A stretch of 64,000 nucleotides of DNA from UBA7236 sp035439505 (GTDB lineage: Bacteria > Bacteroidota > Bacteroidia > Chitinophagales > BACL12), in NCBI GenBank assembly GCA_035439505.1, contig DAORKJ010000006.1, positions 1-64,000 on the forward strand. The letters run 5' to 3'. The position numbers and the translations under genes were made by a program. The notes beneath the pieces were generated by a model. The model saw only the letters and a program-made list of their open reading frames with translations, was not told the origin of the DNA and made no database searches. The number at the start of each line of letters is the position of its first letter. The stretch's first letter is position 1. Below, piece by piece: positions 55,308-64,000 of this stretch.

Positions 55308-56702
55308 TTAAAATTGAAAGTAAATAAACGTTTCTGCATTATTCCTTCCTAATAAAATAACCATTCCGGTTACGATTAAAATAAACGCATAACTGTATTT
55401 AAACCGAAAGTTTTTGGGCAACCAAAAAGAGGCTACAAAAATTAAGGCTACGGCCAAACAAATAGCAAATTCGTAAGCCGCAAATCCATTCAATATCTGC
55501 TGCAGTTCTACACTAAATCCCGAAAATAATTTTTGATAATATAATCGCGCATCGGTAAAACTTTTAGCTCTGAAAACTACACCACTTAAAATTAACAAGT
55601 GGAAATTCCAGATAATCAAAAATATTTTTCCGTAATTGGATTTAAATTTTGGTAAAAAAGATATTCGTTTATAAATGGCTTGTAATACAGCAATAATGCC
55701 GTTAATTAAACCAAAAACAACAAAGTTAATGCTCGCGCCATGCCATAATCCTATCAAAATAAATACTATTAAAGTATTGAGATAAATTCGCCAATAAGTG
55801 GTAACACCTTTGTTAAGTGGCGTAAAAATATAATCCCTAATCCAGGTTGTAAGTGTTATATGCCAACGGTTCCAGTAGTCGGATATACTAGTTGCTATAT
55901 ACGGCTGATTAAAATTTTCGCTGAGTTTTATACCAAATAACCGGGCAGTACCGATGGCAATATCGCAATAGCCACTAAAATCTGCATATAATTGAACGGC
56001 AAAAAACAATAGCGTAATATATAACTGAGCACCGGTGGCCCCACCTATGTCGGAAAAAGTGAAATTGACAAACCCGGCGACCGTATCAGCGATTACTAAT
56101 TTTTTGAAAAACCCCCAAGCCATTCTGCTTAAACCATATTGCAAATCATCGTAGCCCAATTTTTTTGTTTGATGAAGTTGTGGGATTAACTCATTGGCTC
56201 TTTCAATAGGGCCTGCTATTAATTGAGGGAAAAATGAAACATATAAAGCAAAATAACCAAAGTGAGGTTCGGGTTTGGTTACCTTACGATATACATCTAT
56301 AATATATCCCAGCGACTTAAATGTATAAAATGAAATGCCTATGGGTAATAAAATAGTTTGCGGGGCCTGCATTAATGCTTCAGGGTGATTAAAGGATTCA
56401 ACAATAGAGGCGAAAAACCCAAAGTATTTGAAAACAAATAAAATCCCGGCATCTGCTATAATACCAATAGTTAATAATTGTTTTCGCTTGTTTTTTTCTT
56501 TGGTAATATGTATTTGACGGGCAATAACCCAACAAATGGTAGTTGATGTAAGCAATATTAATCCATAAGCTACTTCATACATCATGTAAAACAGATAACT
56601 AGCTACCAAAAGCACTAACCAGCGGTATTTATTTCCTGTCATGTAATATACAGTCAGCACCAATGGCAAAAACAATATATAGATGTATGAATTAAACGAC
56701 AT
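55308..56702 (-). CDS. MBOAT family O-acyltransferase (AlgI-like)
   Basis: The 464-residue integral membrane protein has about 11 helices and the MBOAT/AlgI motifs: LPIGISFYTFKSLGYIIDVY, FPQLIAGPIERANELIPQ, DFSGYCDIAIGTARLFG, NFNQPY...SDYWNRWHITLTTW and the catalytic histidine in IGLWHGASINFVVFG. These enzymes transfer acyl groups to extracellular polymers or lipids. It abuts the anti-sigma gene tail to tail and is divergent from the acyl-carrier cluster, so it might use that product; this is positional inference. Confidence 0.85.
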   Translation of the reverse strand: MSFNSYIYILFLPLVLTVYYMTGNKYRWLVLLVASYLFYMMYEVAYGLILLTSTTICWVIARQIHITKEKNKRKQLLTIGIIADAGILFVFKYFGFFASIVESFNHPEALMQAPQTILLPIGISFYTFKSLGYIIDVYRKVTKPEPHFGYFALYVSFFPQLIAGPIERANELIPQLHQTKKLGYDDLQYGLSRMAWGFFKKLVIADTVAGFVNFTFSDIGGATGAQLYITLLFFAVQLYADFSGYCDIAIGTARLFGIKLSENFNQPYIATSISDYWNRWHITLTTWIRDYIFTPLNKGVTTYWRIYLNTLIVFILIGLWHGASINFVVFGLINGIIAVLQAIYKRISFLPKFKSNYGKIFLIIWNFHLLILSGVVFRAKSFTDARLYYQKLFSGFSVELQQILNGFAAYEFAICLAVALIFVASFWLPKNFRFKYSYAFILIVTGMVILLGRNNAETFIYFQF

Positions 56703-56910
56703 GAGGGTAAAAATGGGACTTTAAATTGACTTCTCAAAGGTATAATGTATGCAAATTATTAGGTGTCAAGATTGTGAAAAAATAGGCAATAAGGCAATAA
56801 AATAAAGATTTTAAATGTGTTTAATATTAAAAGTCAAGATAGTTTGATAAAACCGTAATATCACATGAAAATGCTACCTCCGTATTTGAAATTAGCTTTA
56901 ATATTGCCTC

Positions 56911-57156
56911 ATGACCCGCACAATAATTATACAGCAAATTACCCCTGTATTCCAAAAGGTATTTAATGATACCGCTTTAACCCTTTTGCCAGAACATTCA
57001 GCTGCTGATTTTGATAAATGGGATAGTATAAATCATGTTATATTAATAGCGCGTATTGAAAAACTCATGAAAATTAATATTTCAACCGGCGAATTAATAA
57101 AAATTAAAACAGTGGGAGAACTTGCTGACTTAATTGCGGAAAAATTAGCAGAATGA
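56911..57156 (+). CDS. Acyl carrier protein
   Basis: This 81-residue, acidic helical protein has the phosphopantetheine serine in DKWDSINHVILIARIE (DSxxH variant of DSL). The length and the position of the serine (about residue 39) fit a stand-alone ACP. The next gene overlaps its stop codon (ATGA). It probably carries the intermediates of the cluster that follows; the variant DSI motif suggests a specialised carrier. Confidence 0.88.
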   Translation: MTRTIIIQQITPVFQKVFNDTALTLLPEHSAADFDKWDSINHVILIARIEKLMKINISTGELIKIKTVGELADLIAEKLAE

Positions 57157-58202
57157 AAATTAACGGAACATATTTTTCTAATTTACATGGAGTCCGCATC
57201 AGTGGAGTAAGTACTGCTTTCCCTGAAAAAAAAGTACATAATTATTCTATACATGAACTTTTATATGGTAAAAATTGGTCAGCCGTATTTGCGGAAAAAA
57301 ATTATGATGCAGATTATATAAAAAATGTTTTAGGTTATGAAGAGCGTTATTGGGCACATATTCCGGGAACACCAATTGTAAAAAATGAAATTACTTCTGC
57401 CGACCTCATGGTAAGCGCGTCTGAAAAAGTGTTAAAAGAAAATAAATTTGCCACTTCAGATATTGAAATGTTAATTGCGGTAACTGTTACTTCGCCAAAA
57501 TACACCAATTCGATGGGTGCATTTGTTGCCGGAAAATTAGGATTACAATGTCCGGCAATAGAAGTAAAAACCGGTTGTGCTTCAGGTTTATATGCATTGG
57601 TTATGGCGGCGCAATTTATTCGCTCTGGAGCAAAACATGTACTCATAACAGCGGGAGAAACACCAACTAAAGTAACCGGAATAAATGGCAATTTAATTTA
57701 TGCCGTTGGTGATGCCGGGGCTGCTGTTATTCTATCGAAGGATGATAATGCGGCGGGGATAAGTACAGCATTTCTTGGGACTGAAGGGGCTTATAGCGGC
57801 GCAATGGGAAGTCCGGGTTTATTACCACCTAACCAGGAAGATTTGGATGCACTTGCCTATAATATGGTGATGGGAAAAGAAAGTGAAACATTTATACTTG
57901 AAGCCTGGCAAAAAATACCTGCTTTATTGTATGAACATTCCGGAATCTATAGCAATGATATTGATTTATTGGTTCCACATCAGGTAAATAAAAAAAACTT
58001 ATCGCTGGTTAAAAATGCAGCAGGAAAAAATACTAATCAGACTATTGATGTAATTAATCAGTATGCAAACTGTGGTTCAGTTGGTGTATTAATTGCACTA
58101 CATGAAGCCTATAAACAAAAGACAAATAATCAAACAAAAAAAATAATGATGGCCGCTGTCGGAGGGGGAGTTTCCTATGGCGGATTAATCGTAAATTTAT
58201 AA
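57153..58202 (+). CDS. 3-oxoacyl-ACP synthase III (KAS III/FabH)-like, 1
   Basis: The 349-residue protein has the KAS III fold with the Cys-His-Asn triad: Cys142 in EVKTGCASGLYALV, His in LLVPHQVNKKN and Asn in INQYANCGSVGV. KAS III enzymes condense a starter acyl-CoA or -ACP with a malonyl-type extender, or transfer acyl groups. It overlaps the ACP gene by 4 bp, and a second KAS III-like gene follows after 1 bp. The two are diverged, so they probably have distinct roles. Confidence 0.85.
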   Translation: MKINGTYFSNLHGVRISGVSTAFPEKKVHNYSIHELLYGKNWSAVFAEKNYDADYIKNVLGYEERYWAHIPGTPIVKNEITSADLMVSASEKVLKENKFATSDIEMLIAVTVTSPKYTNSMGAFVAGKLGLQCPAIEVKTGCASGLYALVMAAQFIRSGAKHVLITAGETPTKVTGINGNLIYAVGDAGAAVILSKDDNAAGISTAFLGTEGAYSGAMGSPGLLPPNQEDLDALAYNMVMGKESETFILEAWQKIPALLYEHSGIYSNDIDLLVPHQVNKKNLSLVKNAAGKNTNQTIDVINQYANCGSVGVLIALHEAYKQKTNNQTKKIMMAAVGGGVSYGGLIVNL

Positions 58203-58203
58203 T

Positions 58204-59208
58204 ATGAAAAAGGGTTGGGGAGTTAAGATAATAGGAACAGGAATTTGTTTGCCGGGAGAGCCGGTTACAACTGAAGAGCTGAGTAAGCGATTAAATCTGG
58301 AATTTGATATCGCAATGGTGCGCGATAAAATTGGTATTAAAACCAGACATATTGCACCCGATGATATTGCAACAAGTCATATTGCTGCAAAAGCTGCTCA
58401 AATGGCATTAGATAATGCCGGAATTACAGCAAAACAATTAGATAGAATTTTATTAGGAACATCTACACCCGATTATACCAATACAGCAGCCAGTTGTAAT
58501 GTGCAATTTTTATTAGGTGCTACTTGTCCCGTTGGCGATACCACCGAAAGCTGCGCGAGTTTTATGTATGCACTTGATCATGGTATTCGACTGATAGCAA
58601 CAGGTATGCAATATGTATGTGTAATTGGCGCAGATATTAAAACACGTTTTGTCAGAAAAGACGACCCTAAATTTTGTCCCATTTTTGGCGACGGTGCTGG
58701 CGCAGTAATTCTAACGCGTGGCGATGATGATTCAGGATTTATGGTAAGTGAATTATTTGCAGATGGCTCAGGATTAAAAAATATTTATGTACCCGCAGGT
58801 GGAAGTGCAATGCCTGCATCCATAGAAACAGTAACACAAGGATTACATGGTACATTGATGACAATTTCCGGAAAAAAAATGGTGGAAATATCTATAGATA
58901 TTATGGCAGGTATCGGAAAAAAAGTTTGTGATGTTTATGGCATTCAGCCTAATGATGTAGATATTTTAATTCCACATCAGGCTAATTATATTATTATGAA
59001 AGGAGTTGCTGAAAAATTAGGCATTGATATCCAGAAAATGGAAGTAAGTATCGATACAGCAGCAAATACTATTTCAGGAACATTACCAATTACATTACAT
59101 CAGGCAGTTAGTAGAAATAAATTACAACCCGGAAAACTCGTTTTATTTGTAACCGCCGCATCAGGATATGCAGGTGGTGCAGCCATTTATAAAGTACCTT
59201 CAGCATGA
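58204..59208 (+). CDS. 3-oxoacyl-ACP synthase III (KAS III/FabH)-like, 2
   Basis: The 334-residue KAS III protein has Cys117 in GDTTESCASFMYALDHG, His in ILIPHQANYIIMKG and Asn in TAANTISGTLPITL. The ISGTLP segment after Asn differs from the NYGNTSSAS motif of housekeeping FabH, which suggests a specialised substrate. Its end overlaps the SDR gene by 4 bp (ATGA), so the cluster is translationally coupled. Confidence 0.85.
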   Translation: MKKGWGVKIIGTGICLPGEPVTTEELSKRLNLEFDIAMVRDKIGIKTRHIAPDDIATSHIAAKAAQMALDNAGITAKQLDRILLGTSTPDYTNTAASCNVQFLLGATCPVGDTTESCASFMYALDHGIRLIATGMQYVCVIGADIKTRFVRKDDPKFCPIFGDGAGAVILTRGDDDSGFMVSELFADGSGLKNIYVPAGGSAMPASIETVTQGLHGTLMTISGKKMVEISIDIMAGIGKKVCDVYGIQPNDVDILIPHQANYIIMKGVAEKLGIDIQKMEVSIDTAANTISGTLPITLHQAVSRNKLQPGKLVLFVTAASGYAGGAAIYKVPSA

Positions 59209-59963
59209 ACAAAACATCACAAAAAACAGCATTAGTTACCGGTGCAGGAAGTGGCATAGGTAAAGCCATTTGTGTGCAATTAGCAGCTGCAGGTCATCGC
59301 ATAATTGCAGTTAGTAGAAATGTTGAACATCTTGCAGAAATTGAATCCGTTTTGAACAACGCTGCACATGTAATGGTAAATGTTGATTTAACTACCGGTG
59401 TTGGAATTTCTACTTTATCAGGCGCATTACAACAAAATGGAATGCCGCATATTGTTGTCAATAATTTAAGTACATCCTCAACAAGAAAAAAATTAATTCA
59501 CTTTGCTTCAACTATCAGCGATGAAATTGTAACTGAAAATATTCGTCATCTGTTTGCCATTATGCCTGAAACAATTGCATTTCAGCGCGAACAACAATTT
59601 GGTCGTTGGATAGGTATCAGCAGCATGTCACCCTATTTTGGTGTGCCGGGAATGGCAATTTATAATATGCAAAAAGCGGCTTTGGAAAATTGTTTTAAAA
59701 CATTGGCAAGTGAAGAGGGGAAAAATGGTATTACAGCAAATATCGTTGCGCCGGGTTTAATATTAACACCAACAGTAGAAAAAAAATATTCAACAGAAGA
59801 ATTGGCATTGAGAAAAAAAGAAAATGTGATGCATCGCATTGGTAGTCCGGAGGATATAGCAGCAGCAGTAAAATTTTTGGCTTCAGATGATGCCGGTTAT
59901 ATTACAGGTGTTACTCTTCCGGTAAATGGAGGTAATCATTTAGCATGGCAATATACACATTAA
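59205..59963 (+). CDS. SDR-family oxidoreductase
   Basis: The 252-residue classical SDR has TGAGSGIGKAI (cofactor loop), the catalytic Ser in GISSMSPYFG, Tyr and Lys in YNMQKAA, and PVNGGNHL near the end. FabG-like SDRs reduce 3-oxoacyl-ACP or a related ketone with NAD(P)H. Placed between the condensing enzymes and the ligase, it could reduce the beta-keto group made by them. Confidence 0.85.
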   Translation: MNKTSQKTALVTGAGSGIGKAICVQLAAAGHRIIAVSRNVEHLAEIESVLNNAAHVMVNVDLTTGVGISTLSGALQQNGMPHIVVNNLSTSSTRKKLIHFASTISDEIVTENIRHLFAIMPETIAFQREQQFGRWIGISSMSPYFGVPGMAIYNMQKAALENCFKTLASEEGKNGITANIVAPGLILTPTVEKKYSTEELALRKKENVMHRIGSPEDIAAAVKFLASDDAGYITGVTLPVNGGNHLAWQYTH

Positions 59964-59966
59964 AGT

Positions 59967-61675
59967 ATGATACAATTGTATAACGAAATATTAAGCTACA
60001 GAGCAAAAACACATCCGGACAGGGTAGCGCTTGTGTGTGAAGATGTTTCGTATACCTATGCGGAGTTGTATACCAATGCGTTAAAAAGTGCGCAATGGTT
60101 ACAATCGCAACAATTAAAAAAAGGTGACCATATTGGATTATTGGATTTTAATAATGCAGCTTATGTCCATATCGTAAATGGTTGTTTATTGAATGGCATT
60201 ATACCTGTTTCCATCAACTGGCGATTGTCTGCTAGAGAAATGTTGTTTATTTTATCGGATAGCAATTGCCAATTATTTGTTTATGGCAACGACTTTAAAC
60301 AGGTTGGTGATGAGATAGCGGCAACAAATAATTTCCCGGTAATAAATACTCATGAATGTTTTGATAAAATTCAGCAATTAACAATAGATACAACATTTGT
60401 TTTACCAACAATTACTTTATCAGAACAAGCATTAATTATATACACATCGGGCACAACCGGTAATCCTAAAGGTGTAATGTTAAGTCACAACAACCTGTTT
60501 GAAATGTATTATGCATTACGAAGCGAAACACCACTATTTGGACCGGGAGCTGTTAATTTAATTGCAGGGCCTTGGTATGCTGTAGTTGGTGTTGGTTATT
60601 TTGTGTTTGGTGTATTTTCAGGTTGCACCAATGTATTGTTAAAAATATTTGACCCGATTGAAATATTGCGTTTAATTCAAACCTATAAAATTACCAATGC
60701 ATTTTTTGCTCCAATTATGATGAAAATAATTTGTGCGTTGGATGAAGTGTACGAATATGATTTAAGTTCTTTACAAAACATTCAGTACGGTGGTTCACCT
60801 ATTGATGAAGAACAGTTGCGTATTTGTTACAACACATTTAAGTGTCATTTTACACAAGGATATGGATTAACAGAAACAAGTGGAATTGCTACGGCATTGC
60901 GATTTGATGACCATCTGCGAATTATGAATTCAAATGAACCGGAACTAAAACACTTATTACGTTCAGCAGGAAAACCATACGCAGGAGTAGCAATTAAAAT
61001 TGTAGATGAAGCAAATACCACATTGCCCGCAAATGCCATTGGCGAAGTATGTATTAAAGGAAATGTGGTGGCAATGGGATATAAAAATCAATCTGTTATT
61101 AATGATAAAATATTTGGTTATGATGGTTGGTTTTATACCGGCGACATGGGATATGTAGATGAAAATGGGTATTTATTTTTAGTGGACAGAAAAAATGATA
61201 TGATAATTTCCANNNNNNNNNNNNNNNNNNNNNNNNNNNNNNNNNNNNNNNNNNNNNNNNNNNNNNNNNNNNNNNNNNNNNNNNNNNNNNNNNNNNNNNN
61301 NNNNNNNNNNNNGATGAAAATGGGTATTTATTTTTAGTGGACAGAAAAAATGATATGATAATTTCCAAGGGACAAAATATTTATCCTGCGGAAATAGAAC
61401 AAATAATAATACAACATCCTGCAATTAAAGACATTGCCATAATTGGTGTACCACATGAAGTATATGGGGAGGCTATTTGTGCAATTGTTGTTGTTAAAAA
61501 AGAGAACATACCACTTAACGAATTACGCAATTGGGCAAAAGATAAAATGCCGGAGTACAAATTACCTGCTGTAATTGAAATTGTAGATGAATTACCACGT
61601 AATCCAACAGGAAAAGTATTACGGAAATTATTGCGTGAAAAATATTGGATAAACAAACAAAGAAGAATAAACTAA
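59967..61675 (+). CDS. AMP-dependent acyl-CoA/ACP synthetase (interrupted by false gap)
   Basis: This ANL-superfamily enzyme activates a carboxylic acid as the adenylate and then loads it on CoA or a carrier. Visible motifs are YTSGTTGNPKGVMLSHNN (P-loop), GYGLTETSG, TGDMGYVDENGYLFLVDRKN and the catalytic lysine region NPTGKVLRK. The frame is broken by 100 N at 61213-61312. The 55 bases before the gap (61158-61212) are repeated exactly after it (61313-61367). Removing the Ns and one copy restores a single 517-residue protein of normal length. The next gene begins in its stop codon (TAATG). Confidence 0.88.
61213..61312. other. Assembly gap of 100 N, probably spurious
   Basis: The flanks share 55 identical bases, and joining on them keeps the reading frame. 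Two overlapping contigs were scaffolded instead of merged. Confidence 0.9.
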
Positions 61676-62889
61676 TGGAACTGGTTCCCATAGGACAATT
61701 ACCTGAAATTGGTGTCATACCAAAATTTATGTTTGCACAAACATTACGTGCAGACCGATTTGGGATGCCGATATCTGCCTATCAACAGGAAGTGGTTCCA
61801 GTTCCGGAAATTGGTGATGATGAGGTGTTGATTGGTGTAATGGCTGCGGGATTAAATTTTAATTCAGTATGGGCTGCATTAGCTTACCCAATTGATATGT
61901 TGCAATTAATGCAACTACGAAACGAAAATGATTTACCTTATTTTATTCCCGGTTCCGATTGCGCAGGTATTGTTTATAAAAAAGGAAATAATGTTACCAA
62001 TGTAAATATTGGTGATGAGGTGGCAATTCAAGGTGGTTGGTACGACGAACAGGAATTATTTATTCGCAACGGAGGTGATCCTACAATTGGAAAATCTTTT
62101 CGCGCCTGGGGATATGAAACCAATTTTGGTTCGTATGCACAATTTTGTAAAGTAAAACATTTTCAATGTCTGCCCAAACCTAAACATTTAAGTTGGGATG
62201 AGGCTGCAGTTTATATGGTGAGTGGTGTTACAGCCTATCGCATGCTCCACCATTATGTTCCGCACAATTTGAAACAAAACGATGTAGTATTAATTTGGGG
62301 CGGCTCGGGTGGTTTGGGTTCTATGGCTATTCAATTGGTTAAAGCAGCCGGAGCGTTCCCGGTAGCAGTTGTAAATAGTCCATCAAAAATGGTTTTTTGT
62401 GAGGAATTAGGCGCAGTTGTTTTAAACAGAAGCAATTATACACATTGGGGAGAAATTTCGGGAGAACAAGTGCTTCCCGAAACACAAGAAATTTGGCGGA
62501 ATGCCGCAAAACCTTTTTTAAAGGATTTATTGACTTTAACCAATGGCAAGCTCCCAAAAATAGTAATTGAACACCCGGGGGCTAGCACTTTTCCAACTTC
62601 ATTATATGTATGTGATAAAAACGGTATGGTAATTACCTGTGCAGGCACAACAGGATATGCAGGAACGTTTGATTTGCGGTATTTATGGCTTTACAATAAG
62701 CGAATACAGGGCTCACATTATGCTAACCCCGAGGAATGTAAAATCTTAAATAATTTGATTCATGAAAAAATAATACACCCGGTTTTAGGTGGCACCTATT
62801 CGTTTAACGATTTGCCAAAAGCCTTGCAGCTCATGTACGATAATCAATTACCCTGTGGTAGTACAGCCATTAAAATTGGATATGCATAA
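61675..62889 (+). CDS. Crotonyl-CoA carboxylase/reductase-like zinc-type dehydrogenase
   Basis: The 404-residue MDR-family enzyme closely resembles crotonyl-CoA carboxylase/reductase (CCR), which makes alkylmalonyl-CoA extenders. AGLNFNSVWAALAYP has the CO2-site Asn, WGYETNFGSYAQF has the conserved Glu but Tyr where CCR has Phe, EHPGASTFPTSL and RIQGSHYANPEE give the other site, including His. GGSGGLGSMAIQL is the NADP loop. It overlaps the ligase stop codon, so it belongs to the cluster. It may also be a simple enoyl-thioester reductase. Confidence 0.8.
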   Translation: MELVPIGQLPEIGVIPKFMFAQTLRADRFGMPISAYQQEVVPVPEIGDDEVLIGVMAAGLNFNSVWAALAYPIDMLQLMQLRNENDLPYFIPGSDCAGIVYKKGNNVTNVNIGDEVAIQGGWYDEQELFIRNGGDPTIGKSFRAWGYETNFGSYAQFCKVKHFQCLPKPKHLSWDEAAVYMVSGVTAYRMLHHYVPHNLKQNDVVLIWGGSGGLGSMAIQLVKAAGAFPVAVVNSPSKMVFCEELGAVVLNRSNYTHWGEISGEQVLPETQEIWRNAAKPFLKDLLTLTNGKLPKIVIEHPGASTFPTSLYVCDKNGMVITCAGTTGYAGTFDLRYLWLYNKRIQGSHYANPEECKILNNLIHEKIIHPVLGGTYSFNDLPKALQLMYDNQLPCGSTAIKIGYA

Positions 62890-62980
62890 TTATTTAGACT
62901 TAATATAAACTCGGTATATACATATATAGAAAAAATTTTATAACTTAGAAATCCCATTATCATCACCCAAAACCACAAAT

Positions 62981-64000
62981 ATGCACAACCCCGCATTAAA
63001 AAATTTTGTAAAACCACAAACAGCTACCACTGTTGAAGGTAGTTATTTATCGTTAAAGCAAGTTGTAGATATTGCCTACAACAAAAAAGCTTTTGAACTT
63101 ACCACCAGTGAAGCCGTTAAAGAAAAAGTGCACAGCAGCTACGAATTCATACAGCATGTTGCACTAAACGGCAAACCCATTTATGGTGTAAATACCCCTT
63201 TTGGAGGTATGGCCAATCAGATTTTAAATCATGATGAAACACTACAGTTACAAACTAACCTAATGTTTTTTCTAAAATCAGGAGCAGGCAATTATATTGG
63301 TGATGTTTATGTGCGTGCCGCCATGGTAATTTTAACTAATGCCTTATTAAAAGGAGTAAGCGGAATTCGTTTTGAAATAATTGAACGATATGCTTTCTTT
63401 TTACAAAATGGTATAACACCTCGCGTGCGTGAACTTGGTTCTATTGGAGCAAGTGGCGACTTAGTGCCATTAGCATCAGTTGCCGGAGCTGTTACCGGAC
63501 TTGCAGATTGTTTTGCAGTAAGTTATAAAGGCGAACAATGGGGCACACAAGCCATCAGCGAAAAATTTAGATTGGAGCGTATTAAACTTCATCCCAAAGA
63601 AGGATTAGCGTTGGTAAATAGCACAGCAATGTTAACTGGTATTGCTGCAATTAATTTACAGGAACTCAATAAATTATTTGCACTCTCACTACATGCTCAT
63701 GCATTAATGATGCAGGCATTAACTGCTTCTGTACAACCATTTGATGCCTTTACCCATGCACATAAACCACATGAAGGGCAAATATTTATTGCAGAAATGA
63801 TTACCGGCTTATTAACAGGTTCACAAATGGTACGTAAAAATGGTGACCCGCTGCAAGGGGAAAATAAATTATATCAGGACAGATATTCTATTCGCTGCGT
63901 TCCTCAGTTTTTAGGTCCAATTGTAGATGGATTTAAAACAGTGCAAAAAAATATTGAAATAGAAGCGAACTCCGTTACTGATAATCCACTAATCGATATG
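62981..64000 (+). CDS. Phenylalanine ammonia-lyase-like enzyme, 3' end outside the window
   Basis: The first 340 codons are present and open to the window edge. The MIO cofactor triad Ala-Ser-Gly is in GSIGASGDLVPLASV. Around it are YGVNTPFGGMANQ (catalytic Tyr), RYSIRCVPQFLGPIVDG and EIEANSVTDNPLIDM, which match bacterial PAL/HAL proteins. The selectivity pair in LQTNLMFFLKSGAG is Phe-Leu, as in cyanobacterial PAL, rather than Ser-His of histidine ammonia-lyase, so trans-cinnamate from phenylalanine is the likely product. It lies 91 bp after the CCR-like gene on the same strand. Confidence 0.85.
   Translation, partial: MHNPALKNFVKPQTATTVEGSYLSLKQVVDIAYNKKAFELTTSEAVKEKVHSSYEFIQHVALNGKPIYGVNTPFGGMANQILNHDETLQLQTNLMFFLKSGAGNYIGDVYVRAAMVILTNALLKGVSGIRFEIIERYAFFLQNGITPRVRELGSIGASGDLVPLASVAGAVTGLADCFAVSYKGEQWGTQAISEKFRLERIKLHPKEGLALVNSTAMLTGIAAINLQELNKLFALSLHAHALMMQALTASVQPFDAFTHAHKPHEGQIFIAEMITGLLTGSQMVRKNGDPLQGENKLYQDRYSIRCVPQFLGPIVDGFKTVQKNIEIEANSVTDNPLIDM

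Noticed and set aside
55308..56702. MBOAT gene as a sure member of the ACP/KAS/PAL cluster
   Set aside because: It is on the opposite strand with its own terminator-free junction to the anti-sigma gene; only proximity links it, so it is not counted in the pathway.
1..64000. tRNA, rRNA or prophage genes
   Set aside because: No T-loop-like GTTCRAN patterns with acceptor stems, no rRNA sequence, and no integrase, capsid or terminase was found on reading both strands.

Overview
The window looks like a chromosomal scaffold from an uncultured or draft Bacteroidota genome, probably of the Chitinophagales/Saprospirales type. The reasons are proteins with type IX secretion (T9SS) C-terminal sorting tails, MopE-like and FG-GAP surface proteins, a short primary sigma factor, TAnnTTTG promoter boxes, few strong Shine-Dalgarno sites, a coenzyme B12-dependent ribonucleotide reductase and low GC. 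No rRNA, tRNA, CRISPR array, integrase or transposase was seen. One 100-N gap (61213-61312) has the same 55 bases on both sides and is almost certainly an artificial join.

Layout. 1-2185: twin hairpins, a Gre-like protein and a gamma-family PLP enzyme. 2334-8317: a minus-strand run with a LuxR-type response regulator, a TPR histidine kinase, an unknown protein, a subtilase without signal peptide, a metallo-beta-lactamase-fold lipoprotein and a TapB-like protein. 8342-18119: housekeeping genes mfd, ferredoxin-NADP reductase, a GT-C membrane glycosyltransferase, recO, dtd, rsgA and a GGGP-synthase-family gene. 18743-25619: an accessory block with an RDD protein, decayed T9SS tails, two large T9SS paralogues sharing about 508 bp of nearly identical 3' DNA, long hairpin repeats and a beta-propeller lipoprotein. 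25759-31514: YceI, pirin, a PIN/antitoxin pair and nrdJ.

32613-38777 is a divergent metal-related locus: an MbnP-like lipoprotein with two dihaem peroxidases on the minus strand, facing a small Cys-rich HYC_CC_PP-type protein, a TonB-dependent receptor and an exported HMA protein. 38814-55307 holds a 1024-residue FG-GAP T9SS protein, the primary sigma factor, a repeat-rich intergenic region, a DnaJ/TerB protein, a DNA glycosylase, an RsmI-like methyltransferase, DUF3109, nadB, a secreted esterase, an 803-residue protein I do not recognise, two surface-polysaccharide genes and an ECF sigma/anti-sigma pair.

55308-64000 has an MBOAT acyltransferase on the minus strand, then a tightly coupled plus-strand run: acyl carrier protein, two KAS III-like synthases, an SDR, an acyl-CoA/ACP ligase and a crotonyl-CoA carboxylase/reductase-like enzyme. 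Next comes a phenylalanine-ammonia-lyase-like gene cut by the window end. Together these look like a small, uncharacterised pathway that could activate an aryl or acyl starter and extend or reduce it on a carrier protein. This cluster and the MbnP/TonB/HMA locus are the two most interesting systems here.
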